NCBI RefSeq assembly: GCF_030380815.1
Contig: NZ_JAUDUY010000009.1
Coordinates: 1-64,000 of the forward strand
Length of the DNA: 64,000 nt
Direction: 5' to 3'
DNA from: Robiginitalea aurantiaca
GTDB taxonomy: Bacteria > Bacteroidota > Bacteroidia > Flavobacteriales > Flavobacteriaceae
Below, piece by piece: positions 1 to 9,287 of this stretch. Position 1 is the stretch's first letter, and the number at the start of each line of letters is the position of its first letter. The notes under the pieces were generated by a model, which searched no databases, was not told the DNA's origin, and saw only the letters and a program-made list of their open reading frames with translations. Both the position numbers and the translations under genes were made by a program.

Positions 1-1
1 C

Positions 2-2347
2 GACATCAATGCGGGAGCTGATCTGGTCAATACTGCGAGCGTAGATACGGATCAGACGGATCCGCAAGAGGATGATGCGACCACGACGATCACACAAAAT
101 CCCCTTATCAGCATCGTAAAAACCGGAACGTTCAATGATGAGAATCAAGATGGTTATGCCGATGTAGGCGAGACGATCAGCTACACCTTTGCAGTGAAGA
201 ACGAAGGGAATGTTACGCTGACCAATGTGACGGTTACCGATCCGCTGTTTACAGTGGTCGGTGGTCCAATCACTCTTGATGTAGGGGAGACCGATGACAC
301 GACCTTCACTGGCAGTTACGCGATCACCCAGGCCGATATTGATGCCGGCCAGCGTGATAATACTGCGACTGCTGACTCAGATGAGTCTGACGAGGCCAAA
401 GATGATGAAACCACAGATCTGCCACAGAACCCATTGATCAGCATTGTGAAAACCTTTGCAGAGGATGAAGTAGTAGCCGGTGGAACTGGCAGTTCCTTCA
501 CACTCGTGGTAACCAACGACGGGAATGTAACGCTAAGTAACGCCCTGATTCTCGATATAGTCGATGACAGGCTTACAGTTACAAATGTTTCCGGAACCGC
601 TGGGGCAGATGCTGACAGTGATTCTGATGATCAAACAGTCGAGTGGCTCATTACGTCACTGGCACCAGGCGATTCAGAGACCATTACCGTAGAGTTCTCG
701 GTTGCTTCTGATGTTCCTGAGGCCGGATATGGAGTACTAAATACCGATCCTGATGTACCCAATACCGCAACGGTTTCTGCCGAAGCACCACAGGGCGATC
801 CTGACAATTCGGATGACGATATTATAGACAATAGTCAAGATAATATCAATATCGTAGTCGACATAGACCTGGATATCGTCAAGACGTTCATTCCAGCCGC
901 GATAGAGGTGCCACAAGGTACTTTCCAGAAATTCACACTCCTGGTGACCAATAACGGTCCGTCCGATGCGGTAGACGTGTCAGTGACCGATATGGTGGAC
1001 ACCCTTCTCGAGGTTACCGAGGTAAGCGTGACTTCCGGAAGCGGTACCTGTGTGGATGATAATGGGCAGGACATCGATTGCACCCTGCAGATCCCTACCG
1101 GTGAGTCGGCAACGATTACGGTAGACTACATGACTGCGCCGTTCATGGATGGTGATTCGCCTTATGATTCATCATTGACGGGTGGGGATGATTTCTATTT
1201 TAGGTTTGTAAATGGCAGTATCCTGGAAGGAACTACCAGAGGAGACGGATTGGTACTTCTTGACGGTGTTGATATCACGACTGGTTCAACTATTGTCAGG
1301 AGCCTCACCAGGAACGATATCATTATCGACCCTGATGGACCCGGAGGTGATCCGGCATTCGAACTGCACTTGTCCTGTTCCGATCCGTTTACGGGCGGTT
1401 GGGGACAATCGGCAGGCCCTGTTGAAGGGGTCGATGTAAACTGGCAGATCGCGTATTTCTCGATCGCCCGGTTTAACAACAACGGCTACATAAAGTCCTG
1501 CGGCAACGTGGTCAATGATTTCGAAGTCTATAATACTGCTGACACAGAGGGTGAGGACAGTTTCGGAACTGAAATGGCATCCGACATGACCTTTGTGACT
1601 GTAGGCCCCGGTATTATCCTGGACCGTCTGGACACCAATGGAAAGCGTCTGACAGTGCGGCTGACTAACATGACGGGAGATGCCAAGGAAATTAGTGAAA
1701 TCAGTGCTTTTTGGCCAGAAGGGAACGGCAACCTGACCAAAGTCTGGCTCACCTATGGCAGCACCAGCGATGTAGTCTGGCAGGGATCGGATGCCTGGTT
1801 GGGTGATACTGAGGATGATCCAATTCCGGATGCTCAACTCGATAATCTGGATCCCGGTTGGATAGGCGGTACACTCTTCACCGGCGAAGCTATACTGCGA
1901 TTTGACTTCGAGAATAAAGTTTTATCGAAAGGGTATATTATACGTGTCTGGTTTGTAGATGGTACCTGGCTGGATATTTCCGTTGATGGGAACGAAGATA
2001 GCGGCGGAGGCGGAGGAAAAGGCAAGGGTGAAACGAGCAAAACTGCACCTGTAGAGGATACTGCCGCATACACAGGCGAAACCCGTACCACCCTTACGGC
2101 CAGCCCGATTCCGTTCAACGACCGACTGAGTCTGAAGATGGAAATCGAGTATGAATCGAATGCGCGGATTGAGATCTATGACCTGAGTGGTCGCCTGATT
2201 CTCAGTAAGAATGCCTATGTCAATAAAGGCACGAATATCATCGATGTTTCGGAGGTATTCCGTATTCCGACCAAGTTATCGATCATCCGTGTGGTCACCG
2301 ATCGGGAATCCATTATGCAAAAAGTGGTTGCTTTTAATCGGAAGTAA
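2..2347 (+). CDS. DUF11-repeat secreted protein with type IX-like sorting domain (5' end outside window)
   Basis: The frame is open from base 2, so this is the C-terminal part (about 780 residues) of a larger protein. Tandem Ig-like DUF11-type repeats are seen from recurring junctions (LISIVKT near bases 100 and 430, LDIVKT near 870), GNVTL turns and NTAT strands. A non-repeat domain follows (about 1130-1990), then a Gly/Lys-rich linker (about 2003-2035) and a final module of about 80 residues with the strand IEIYDLSGRLI, resembling T9SS C-terminal sorting domains. Known of the family: such proteins are exported and cell-surface attached or released. A role in adhesion is inference. It is strongly acidic (many D/E between repeats), as usual for this class. 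A terminator follows directly. Confidence 0.85.
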   Translation, partial: DINAGADLVNTASVDTDQTDPQEDDATTTITQNPLISIVKTGTFNDENQDGYADVGETISYTFAVKNEGNVTLTNVTVTDPLFTVVGGPITLDVGETDDTTFTGSYAITQADIDAGQRDNTATADSDESDEAKDDETTDLPQNPLISIVKTFAEDEVVAGGTGSSFTLVVTNDGNVTLSNALILDIVDDRLTVTNVSGTAGADADSDSDDQTVEWLITSLAPGDSETITVEFSVASDVPEAGYGVLNTDPDVPNTATVSAEAPQGDPDNSDDDIIDNSQDNINIVVDIDLDIVKTFIPAAIEVPQGTFQKFTLLVTNNGPSDAVDVSVTDMVDTLLEVTEVSVTSGSGTCVDDNGQDIDCTLQIPTGESATITVDYMTAPFMDGDSPYDSSLTGGDDFYFRFVNGSILEGTTRGDGLVLLDGVDITTGSTIVRSLTRNDIIIDPDGPGGDPAFELHLSCSDPFTGGWGQSAGPVEGVDVNWQIAYFSIARFNNNGYIKSCGNVVNDFEVYNTADTEGEDSFGTEMASDMTFVTVGPGIILDRLDTNGKRLTVRLTNMTGDAKEISEISAFWPEGNGNLTKVWLTYGSTSDVVWQGSDAWLGDTEDDPIPDAQLDNLDPGWIGGTLFTGEAILRFDFENKVLSKGYIIRVWFVDGTWLDISVDGNEDSGGGGGKGKGETSKTAPVEDTAAYTGETRTTLTASPIPFNDRLSLKMEIEYESNARIEIYDLSGRLILSKNAYVNKGTNIIDVSEVFRIPTKLSIIRVVTDRESIMQKVVAFNRK

Positions 2348-2369
2348 CCCAGATTCCATTCAATAGAAG

Positions 2370-2399
2370 ACCCGGCCTGATTGGCCGGGTTTTCTTTTT
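2370..2399 (+). terminator. Intrinsic terminator of the DUF11 gene
   Basis: A GC-rich hairpin (ACCCGGCC / GGCCGGGT, short loop) is followed by a T-rich run. It lies 23 bases after the stop codon of the DUF11-repeat gene. Confidence 0.85.
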
Positions 2400-2463
2400 C
2401 GATTTGGACAGTATAATCTTGGAACGATAGGGTTGGCTAAGATGAAATACAGCAAATGACCAG

Positions 2464-2494
2464 TAAAATAAAAAAGGCCCCGAATCGGGGCCTT
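2464..2494 (-). terminator. Second intrinsic terminator facing left
   Basis: The hairpin AAGGCCCC / GGGGCCTT (2474-2494) has its T-rich tract on the minus strand (A-rich 2464-2475 on plus). It could stop read-through from the pseudogene region into the DUF11 gene. Confidence 0.7.
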
Positions 2495-2619
2495 CCGTTT
2501 TCAGATAAGTGGGGGTCTGAAAAGATTTGGGTTGATAAATGTGCTTCTTTTTTTTTATTGAAAAAATAATACGTTGTGAATTGCCGGGTTCCAGTGGGTG
2601 ATGCGTCCGGTTCCTGTGG

Positions 2620-2655
2620 TGAAAAAAAAATCTCCACTTATTTAGGGCGGAGATT
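2620..2655 (-). terminator. Terminator of the fasciclin pseudogene
   Basis: On the minus strand AATCTCC pairs with GGAGATT across a 13-base loop and is followed by nine T residues. It lies just past the old stop codon of the fasciclin pseudogene, so the transcription unit's end has survived the decay of its coding sequence. Confidence 0.7.
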
Positions 2656-2678
2656 CTGAAATTCCAGTATCGCTAAAT

Positions 2679-3265
2679 TCAATGTACCCGCGCGTCAAGC
2701 GCATCGAGCTCGGCCTGCGGCAGAAGCATTTTATCAAGGATATGAACAACTCCATTGCTGGCGGCATTATCCGGTTGGACATTTAGGGCTTTATCTGTTT
2801 TATCCCTTATGGTAACACCCTGATAGCGGATTGTAGAGACATTCTCTCCTTAAACCGTAGATAGGGACTTATGGTCTGTAAGATCCGTACAGAACAGGTT
2901 AGTGCCCTCGACCATTTGATAAGCAAGTACCAGGGTCAGCAAGGCTTTTTCCACCGGGGTATCGAAGTCTTGGATATCGGGATACCTATCTTTTAGAACA
3001 TACAACAGATCATCGATTAGAGCGAAGGCGATAAACGGACCTGAATCGGACAAATCGTTTGCCAGATCCGATGCCGTATCCTGATCCACTTCTGCCATCG
3101 TGGCGTTAAAGTTGGGCAGGTTTCCAGTGATTTGGCGACCTGAATGATATTAAGGCGTGGTACCGCTGATCGGAATCGTTCTTCTTTGACATTGTTAAAG
3201 GTCACAAAGAGGAGTGCAGGCACAAGGACCCATATAAGTCTTCGGTGGGGTACAAATCTATTCAC
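2679..3265 (-). pseudogene. Decayed single-domain fasciclin (FAS1) exported protein
   Basis: Translated fragments of one FAS1 domain lie in order but in broken frames. An N-terminal hydrophobic segment (LIWVLVPALLFV) leads into NIIQVAKSL. The frame then shifts near 3100-3140 into NLPNFNATMAEV, DSGPFIAFALIDDLL and LAYQMVEGTNLFCTDLTD. A TAA at 2850-2852 interrupts the same frame between SLSTV and GENVSTIRYQGV, where family members usually have Q (TAA could derive from CAA). After it come NGVVHILDKMLLP and the natural TGA stop at 2679. Both lesions are seen directly; the loss of function is inferred. The intact paralogue lies immediately upstream on the same strand, so this looks like a duplicate that has decayed. 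The GTG at 3263-3265 is only a possible start. Confidence 0.8.
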
Positions 3266-3383
3266 AGGGCTTCGTTAAAAAGTTCGTGAGGGTGCTTTCT
3301 GAAGAAGAATACGAAGCCTGAAAGAATTTCATTTTGTTTAATGAAATGTATAAAATGCTTAACATTATTTTTGTGAACCCCAT

Positions 3384-3412
3384 AAAAAAAAGGCCGCTAA
3401 CATAGCGGCCTT
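3384..3412 (-). terminator. Terminator of the FAS1 lipoprotein gene
   Basis: The hairpin AAGGCCGCTA / TAGCGGCCTT lies 40 bases past the stop codon of the fasciclin lipoprotein gene. On the minus strand it is followed by eight T residues. Confidence 0.85.
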
Positions 3413-3450
3413 TTCATTACTGTTGTGAACAGTTGACTTTTCCTGCCTTC

Positions 3451-4878
3451 TTATTGAAGATTTGGCAGCATCACCTTGTCAACTACATGGATCACTCCAT
3501 TGTCTGCCTGAACGTCGGTAGCAATGATTCCGATATCCTCATTGCCAGCCCCGTCTGTTACAAGAACAGGATTTCCAATTACGGTAACCGTAATGTCGTC
3601 ACCCTGAAGGGTAGTTGCAGGATTATCTCCCTCGCTAAGGGCAGAAGAAGCAAGATTAGCCTCACCTACGACATGGTGCAACAGAATTTGAGTAAGGGTA
3701 GTCTCTCCCGGAATAGCATCTAACTCCGCAAAGGCGTCATTAGTTGGCGCGAAAACGGTGAAATCCGGATTAATGTTGTCAAGGTTATCTCCTTCGGTAC
3801 GGGAAAGGATGCTGACAAAATCAGTTCCAGGGGTAAGCTCCGTAAGCGCGGTAACCAGCGTGGTGAAATTCGGGTCAGCGGCGGCGAAGGTTACAACTGT
3901 TGGCAACGCGATTACACCATCAACAGCGTGGATGATTCCGTTTGATCCGACGACATCTGCAGTAGTTACTGTTGATGTACCATTGAATTGTACCCCACTG
4001 GAAGTGTTGAAATACAAGCTCATAGGGTTTTCTCCAGGGCCATTAACGCTTGTGTTGGTGTACCCGGCACCCAATCCTGTAAGATCTGATGCGCTTACAT
4101 TGGCACCAATAACGTGGTTTAAAAGCGTACGTGTCAGAACCGTTTTATTGATTCCTCCTAAATCCGCGCCATCTAAAAATGCTGTAAATGCATCGTTGTC
4201 AGGGGCAAGAACTGTAAAAGGACCATCGCCATTGAGTACATCGATCAAATTCCCGTCTGCTGCTCCAAGAGCTGCGACCAGGCTGCTGAAATCTGCGTTG
4301 GCTGCTGCATGGTCTACGATATTCGGAATTGGAATAACCGCATCCACGATATGGATCGTTCCATTGGAGGCATCGATATCAGCGCCCCCGGAGGTTACCG
4401 AAGATACGTTGTTAAAGCGTACACCGTTCTCAGCGTTAAAGTAAATGCTGATTGGAAGGTTTCCGGCACCCGTTGTGCTTGTACTTGTGTAACCTCTACC
4501 TAGACTTGAAAGGTCTCCGGAAGTAACGTCTGCCGGTATTACATGATTTAATAAAATTGCCTCAAGAACGTCTGAGGGAACTTCGTTTACATCCCCAAAT
4601 CCGTTGTCTGACAGAAACTTTGCAAAAGCCGCATTATTTGGAGCCAACACTGTAAAAGGCCCAGGACCCTGAAGCACATTTACTAGATCTCCATCCGCCG
4701 CCTGAAGGGCTGCAACCAAATTGGCTAATTCCGGTGTTTCCAGAGCAATTTCGACAATATTCTGCTGATCTTCTCCTCCGTTTCCGTTATCTCCATCGTC
4801 ATCGCTGGAACACGCGACAGCTGAAATGAATAAAAGTCCGAGGAAAAACATCCTCATAATTAAAACAGTCTTTTTCAT
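3451..4878 (-). CDS. Fasciclin (FAS1) lipoprotein with three FAS1 domains
   Basis: The protein has 475 residues. A lipoprotein signal peptide ends in the lipobox SAVAC, followed by the acidic SSDDDGDNG spacer common in Bacteroidota surface lipoproteins. Three FAS1 (beta-Ig-H3/fasciclin) domains follow at about residues 40-185, 190-325 and 330-475. Each has the GPFTVLAP or PDFTVFAP strand, a LLNHV or LLHHV motif and the closing NG.IH.VD.V strand. FAS1 domains mediate cell-surface adhesion or matrix contacts; the specific ligand here is unknown. The gene is monocistronic, with its own promoter box and terminator. A broken paralogue follows downstream. Confidence 0.92.
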   Translation of the reverse strand: MKKTVLIMRMFFLGLLFISAVACSSDDDGDNGNGGEDQQNIVEIALETPELANLVAALQAADGDLVNVLQGPGPFTVLAPNNAAFAKFLSDNGFGDVNEVPSDVLEAILLNHVIPADVTSGDLSSLGRGYTSTSTTGAGNLPISIYFNAENGVRFNNVSSVTSGGADIDASNGTIHIVDAVIPIPNIVDHAAANADFSSLVAALGAADGNLIDVLNGDGPFTVLAPDNDAFTAFLDGADLGGINKTVLTRTLLNHVIGANVSASDLTGLGAGYTNTSVNGPGENPMSLYFNTSSGVQFNGTSTVTTADVVGSNGIIHAVDGVIALPTVVTFAAADPNFTTLVTALTELTPGTDFVSILSRTEGDNLDNINPDFTVFAPTNDAFAELDAIPGETTLTQILLHHVVGEANLASSALSEGDNPATTLQGDDITVTVIGNPVLVTDGAGNEDIGIIATDVQADNGVIHVVDKVMLPNLQ

Positions 4879-4923
4879 GATTTAAATTGATTTGATTTTG
4901 TTTTACTTTGTTTAATTGTTTAG

Positions 4924-4931
4924 CAAAAATA
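4924..4931 (-). promoter_or_regulatory. -7 promoter box of the FAS1 lipoprotein gene
   Basis: Read on the minus strand the box is TATTTTTG, matching the Bacteroidota -7 consensus TAnnTTTG. Using the spacing seen at rnpB, it predicts a leader of about 42 bases. No clear -33 TTG was found. Confidence 0.5.
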
Positions 4932-5146
4932 GAAAAAGCATAAACATAATTGTCTACCTTAATAAATATTTAACGAAACGATTTTGGATTGGATTGCCAG
5001 GTGCCCGCAGATACTGCCTTACGGGCCAAAGGGTAAGCGTTTTACACAGAAATCCGTGAATCGGAGTGTGGGAACATAGCTGGTTAGAGCAGGTCTTACA
5101 GCTATAACAGGCTTAAACAAAATGGATTATAGTGGATTGATTTTCG

Positions 5147-5154
5147 TAATTTTG
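5147..5154 (+). promoter_or_regulatory. -7 promoter box of mnmA
   Basis: TAATTTTG matches TAnnTTTG and predicts transcription starting near 5158, about 12 bases before the ATG at 5170. This excludes the longer in-frame ATG at 5122 as the start, since it lies upstream of the predicted transcript. Confidence 0.5.
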
Positions 5155-5169
5155 CGGGAATTATTGTCT

Positions 5170-6360
5170 ATGAAAAAAGTGGTAGTCGGGTTATCAGGTG
5201 GGGTGGACAGCAGTGTGGCTGCCTTACTCCTCAAACAGCAGGGTTTTGAGGTTATCGGGCTATTTATGAAGAACTGGCACGATGATTCCGTTGTCATTTC
5301 GCGGGAGTGCCCATGGCTCGACGATAGCAATGACGCCCTTATCGTTGCGGAGAAACTGGGTATTCCCTTTCAGGTTGTCGACCTTAGTGTCGAATACAAG
5401 GAGCGCATCGTAGACTATATGTTCCGGGAATACAAGATGGGCAGGACTCCGAATCCGGACGTATTGTGCAACCGCGAGATCAAATTCGACCTGTTTCTGA
5501 AAATGGCTCTGGATCTGGGGGCAGATTATGTGGCCACCGGTCACTATTGCCGCAAAGATGTTTTGAAAACCGATAAGGGCGAATCGATTTACAGGCTTTT
5601 ATCGGGGAAAGACATGAATAAGGACCAGTCCTACTTTCTTTGCCAGCTCAGTCAGGAGCAACTTTCTAAAGCGCTGTTTCCCATAGGGGACTTACAGAAA
5701 TCTGAGGTTAGGGCAATTGCCAGGGAAAACGACCTGATCACAGCCGAAAAACGCGATTCACAGGGCTTGTGTTTTATCGGTAAGGTGCGCCTGCCGGAAT
5801 TTCTACAGCAGCAACTCGCTCCAAAGGTTGGTGAAATCATTGAAGTTCCTGCTTCGGTTACAAAACTCAATCGGGAAAAAGCCGCATTCACCTCCAGGGA
5901 AGCAGAATTAGCAGCCCTCTCGAGGCCAATTGTTCTGGAGCCTTCAGACGGTAAGGTAGTAGGTGAGCACCAGGGCGCACATTATTTTACAATTGGGCAG
6001 CGCAAAGGACTGGATGTCGGAGGCACGCCGGAACCTCTTTTTGTCATACAGACGGATGTGAAGGACAATGTCATATTTACGGGACAGGGCAAAACACATC
6101 CCGGTCTTTACAGGAAGGCGCTTTATGTGGCCGATGATGAACTTCATTGGGTACGTCCCGATTTAGCACTGGCGGAAGGAGCAGAAATGCGGGTTCAGGC
6201 ACGGATTCGCTACCGGCAGGAATTGCAGTCGGCCCTTCTTTATAAGTCTGCAAAGGGATTATATGTTGAATTTGAGCAGCCTCAGTCAGCGATTACCAGT
6301 GGGCAGTTTGTCGCCTGGTATGAAGGGGAAGAGCTTCTGGGCTCCGGGGTAATTGCCTAA
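5170..6360 (+). CDS. mnmA: tRNA-specific 2-thiouridylase MnmA
   Basis: MnmA catalyses ATP-dependent 2-thiolation of uridine 34 in tRNA Lys, Glu and Gln in the cytoplasm. Seen: the PP-loop SGGVDSS (residues 9-15), [17 protein letters not shown] with catalytic Cys100, ATGHYCR, and the second catalytic cysteine in GLCFIGK (Cys201). The C-terminal beta-barrel domain includes [13 protein letters not shown]. From this start it has 396 residues, a normal family length. The ATG at 5170 fits the family N-terminus ([11 protein letters not shown]) and the promoter position; the ATG at 5122 would add 16 unrelated residues. The nitronate monooxygenase gene follows after 27 bases on the same strand and may be co-transcribed. 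Confidence 0.96.
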   Translation: MKKVVVGLSGGVDSSVAALLLKQQGFEVIGLFMKNWHDDSVVISRECPWLDDSNDALIVAEKLGIPFQVVDLSVEYKERIVDYMFREYKMGRTPNPDVLCNREIKFDLFLKMALDLGADYVATGHYCRKDVLKTDKGESIYRLLSGKDMNKDQSYFLCQLSQEQLSKALFPIGDLQKSEVRAIARENDLITAEKRDSQGLCFIGKVRLPEFLQQQLAPKVGEIIEVPASVTKLNREKAAFTSREAELAALSRPIVLEPSDGKVVGEHQGAHYFTIGQRKGLDVGGTPEPLFVIQTDVKDNVIFTGQGKTHPGLYRKALYVADDELHWVRPDLALAEGAEMRVQARIRYRQELQSALLYKSAKGLYVEFEQPQSAITSGQFVAWYEGEELLGSGVIA

Positions 6361-6387
6361 AGGGAGTTTTTCTTAAATCATACGCCT

Positions 6388-7335
6388 ATGACAAATCGGA
6401 TAACAACACTTTTTGATACGGATTTCCCGATTATCCAGGCCGGAATGATTTGGGCGAGTGGCTGGCGACTTGCAGCGGCAGTAGCCAATGCAGGAGGACT
6501 CGGGTTAATTGGGGCCGGAAGCATGTACCCCGAAGTGCTCCGGGAGCATATTCGTAAATGCAGGCAGGCAACCCAACGCAGTTTTGGTGTCAACGTACCC
6601 ATGTTATATCCTCAGATCGAGGAAATCATGAAGATCATTGTGGAAGAAGAAGTGAAGTATGTCTTCACCTCTGCGGGAAACCCGAAAACCTGGACAACAT
6701 TCCTAAAGGACAAGGGCATTACCGTCGTCCACGTAGTGAGTAGTGTTCGCTTTGCCCTCAAAGCTCAGGAAGCCGGGGTGGATGCAGTAGTCGCTGAAGG
6801 ATTTGAAGCCGGAGGCCACAACGGGAGGGAAGAGACAACCACCCTTACCTTGATCCCGGCCGTGCGTGAACACCTTGATATTCCACTGATCGCCGCGGGG
6901 GGGATTGCTACCGGAAGCGCCATGCTCGCTGCAATGGTGCTTGGGGCAGATGGTGTTCAGGTTGGCAGTCGGTTTGTGGCCTCTGAAGAAGCTTCCTCCC
7001 ACCAGGCCTTCAAGGAGAAGGTTGTGGAAGCCCTTGAGGGGGATACGCGTCTGACCCTGAAGGAACTCGCCCCGGTTCGTCTGATCAGGAACAAGTTTTA
7101 CGAGGATATTGAAAAAGCCTATGCCAATTGTGCCAGCCCGGAAGAACTGAAAGAATTGCTCGGCAGGGCCAGGGCAAAGCGCGGTATGTTTGAAGGGGAT
7201 CTGGAGGAAGGGGAATTGGAGATCGGGCAGGTTTCAGCCCTGATCCACGATATTCTGCCCGCTGCTCAGATCGTCACGAACCTCGTTTCCGAATTCAGGG
7301 TAGCACAGGATAAAGCCGCCGGTTTCACTATTTGA
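6388..7335 (+). CDS. Nitronate monooxygenase (2-nitropropane dioxygenase family)
   Basis: This 315-residue FMN-binding TIM-barrel protein of the NMO/FabK-like family oxidises alkyl nitronates such as propionate-3-nitronate in characterised members. Seen: PIIQAGMIW near the N-terminus, the Gly-rich VANAGGLGLIGAG, AEGFEAGGHNG with the conserved histidine near residue 144, and the phosphate-binding IAAGGIATG followed by LGADGVQVGSRF. FabK (enoyl-ACP reductase II) shares the fold, so the substrate cannot be fixed. The EAGGHNG motif and lack of neighbouring fatty-acid genes favour NMO. It converges on the TPR protein gene with only 11 bases between stops. Confidence 0.88.
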   Translation: MTNRITTLFDTDFPIIQAGMIWASGWRLAAAVANAGGLGLIGAGSMYPEVLREHIRKCRQATQRSFGVNVPMLYPQIEEIMKIIVEEEVKYVFTSAGNPKTWTTFLKDKGITVVHVVSSVRFALKAQEAGVDAVVAEGFEAGGHNGREETTTLTLIPAVREHLDIPLIAAGGIATGSAMLAAMVLGADGVQVGSRFVASEEASSHQAFKEKVVEALEGDTRLTLKELAPVRLIRNKFYEDIEKAYANCASPEELKELLGRARAKRGMFEGDLEEGELEIGQVSALIHDILPAAQIVTNLVSEFRVAQDKAAGFTI

Positions 7336-7346
7336 AAATCCCTGCT

Positions 7347-9077
7347 CTAGAACACGGATCGCTCAATAGGGATATCAGCATACTGCCATACCGACTCAAA
7401 CTCTTTTCGAACGCTTTGGGCTTCTGCCTTCTTATCCTGAGCATCCAATGCCTGCGAGAGTCCAAATAGGGACCAACCGTTTTGTCGAAGCTTTTTAAGG
7501 TCGTCCCTATAGATAATTTCCGCATCGCTGTACTTACCGAGATCCATCAGGATGGCCCCGAGGGATTGCCTTGGTGGGATATGCCAGGCCGAGGGTTCTG
7601 TGTAGGTCAGGGCGTCTTCGGCGGCAACGGCCTGCTTCAGGTGTTGGATGGCTTTCTCCGGATCTCCCTCAAGGTGGGCGAGCTCTCCGGCCACGACCTC
7701 ATAGGCTACACGCGCAATTCTATCAGAGGAATTGTGGGCAGTTGCCACCATCTCCGCCGTGGCCGGATCGTCCATAATCGCCTTGATTGCCTCCAATTCC
7801 TCCCTGGCCTCGGAAGCATTGTTTTTTCGAATAAATGCCAGGCCCCTGGCATAATGGCGTATCAGATTAAGATGTTTAATCTCAGATGCCGGTGCGGGAT
7901 AGGTTAAGATGTCGTTCCATTTTCCGAACCGCGTGTAGGCCAAAAGGGGGGTAGCTGCAAAATCCTGAAGAAAATGAAGTTCCGCCATTTCCCCCTGTGG
8001 AACTTTTTCAGCCGTCTTCTTAGCTGCATCGATGGCCGTACTACTCTCCCCGATAAGGCTGGAGGCCGACCAGAGGAAATGGATGTTATGCGGGTAATAC
8101 CCCAGCGGGTACAGGCCCTGGGAGTAGCATTGAGAGATGTAGTCTTCATCTGCGGCAATTGCCTTGTGGTTTGCTTCCACAGCATCCTTGTAACGCCCCA
8201 CCCGGATGTAGATATGTGAAGGCATATGAACCAGATGACCTGCCGCCGGCATCAATTCTCCCAGGGCTTCGGCACTGGGTACGCCCAGATCAGGATACGG
8301 CAACTCCACCATATGGATATAGTAATGGTGTGCACCGGGGTGATTTGGGTTGAGGCTTATGCCTTTTTCAAGTGCTTTTCGGGCCTCCGGTGTCTGAGGC
8401 ATTGGCTTCCCTTTCGAATCCCAGTAGTTCCACGGCATCGTATTCATGGCTGCAGCCGCATATAGGGTTTGCACGTCAGCATTTTCCGGAAAGGCCTCCC
8501 GTACCCGGGTCATTTCTTTCAGATACGCTGCATTGAGTTCAACAACGTCTGCATCCCAATTGTCACTATACCGGGCTTTAAGTGCGGTAATGAGCGCCTG
8601 TTCCAAGTCTGTCCCCCCTGACATCTTCGCCTGGGCTTTTGCAAGTGCCTTCCAGGCAGCTTTTTTTCGTTCCTGGTCAGGCAAGGGGTCATTGATATTG
8701 GGTCCGAGGGCGTAAGCCTGCCCCCAATATGCCATAGCGCTTTGGGGATCGATTCTGGCCGCTTCCATAAAGGATCTGTGGGCTTCCGCGTGATTAAAGG
8801 CAAAAGTCAGACGCATGCCCTGGTTGAAAAAGGCCTGAGCCCTCTCATTTTTTGTCGATATTTTAAAAGAATACTCCCCCAGGTTTTCGAACAAAGGGGC
8901 AATTTGCAGGGTACTGTCCGTCGGTTCCAGAAGGAATTTGGCCACTGTACATTTCAGGGCGCCAATAGATGCTTTATTGCGCTTGGGGAGTACCTGGTTC
9001 TGATCGGGCATTAGCCAAAGGACGAAGAGAGCAATCGACAGAATTCCGATCCAAATGAAGGTGTGCTTGTTTTTCAT
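7347..9077 (-). CDS. Membrane-anchored or exported tetratricopeptide-repeat protein
   Basis: The protein has 576 residues. An N-terminal hydrophobic segment (about residues 8-24, IGILSIALFVLWLM) acts as signal anchor or signal peptide and there is no lipobox, so the body should lie in the periplasm. Helical TPR-type repeats are visible, for example AQAFFNQGMRLTFAFNHAEAHRSFM.AARIDP near residues 82-115 and GRYKDAVEANHKAIA near 295. A central part rich in His, Tyr and Trp (GAHHYYIHMVELPYP, HMPSHIYIRVG) recurs in a widespread family of uncharacterised TPR proteins. It lacks any catalytic motif I recognise. A scaffold role is inference. Confidence 0.8.
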   Translation of the reverse strand: MKNKHTFIWIGILSIALFVLWLMPDQNQVLPKRNKASIGALKCTVAKFLLEPTDSTLQIAPLFENLGEYSFKISTKNERAQAFFNQGMRLTFAFNHAEAHRSFMEAARIDPQSAMAYWGQAYALGPNINDPLPDQERKKAAWKALAKAQAKMSGGTDLEQALITALKARYSDNWDADVVELNAAYLKEMTRVREAFPENADVQTLYAAAAMNTMPWNYWDSKGKPMPQTPEARKALEKGISLNPNHPGAHHYYIHMVELPYPDLGVPSAEALGELMPAAGHLVHMPSHIYIRVGRYKDAVEANHKAIAADEDYISQCYSQGLYPLGYYPHNIHFLWSASSLIGESSTAIDAAKKTAEKVPQGEMAELHFLQDFAATPLLAYTRFGKWNDILTYPAPASEIKHLNLIRHYARGLAFIRKNNASEAREELEAIKAIMDDPATAEMVATAHNSSDRIARVAYEVVAGELAHLEGDPEKAIQHLKQAVAAEDALTYTEPSAWHIPPRQSLGAILMDLGKYSDAEIIYRDDLKKLRQNGWSLFGLSQALDAQDKKAEAQSVRKEFESVWQYADIPIERSVF

Positions 9078-9287
9078 GGGAGTGTTTTTAATGTAGAACC
9101 GAGGTTTTATCGTTCCTTTGAAGGGGTGAGCGTTGCCATCAAGATTCTGATTCTCTGTAAGATACGAAATTTAGCTGGTCTCCCAATTTTTTGGCTTTCT
9201 AGGAAGCATTCCGTAAATTCCACCTTTCCAAAAGAAGAAAGGACTTCTTCCTCGAATCAATTTTACAGATAACCCTGAACCCATCAT

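Larger units (their letters stand above)
2348..2678. other. Intergenic region holding three terminators
   Basis: This 330-base stretch separates the convergent DUF11 gene and the fasciclin pseudogene. Apart from three hairpin terminators (listed separately) and A/T-rich homopolymer tracts near 2550-2570, no coding or RNA feature is visible. Confidence 0.6.

Noticed and set aside
1286-1837. Minus-strand ORF of 183 codons in the DUF11 gene
   Set aside because: It is a shadow of the repeat protein, with no start signals or family features.
5053-5105. tRNA-like string (ATAGCTGGTTAGAGCAG followed by TCTTACAGC and TATAACAGG) upstream of mnmA
   Set aside because: It resembles a D-arm and anticodon arm but lacks a complete acceptor stem and T-arm with TTCGA. 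At best it is a decayed tRNA relic.
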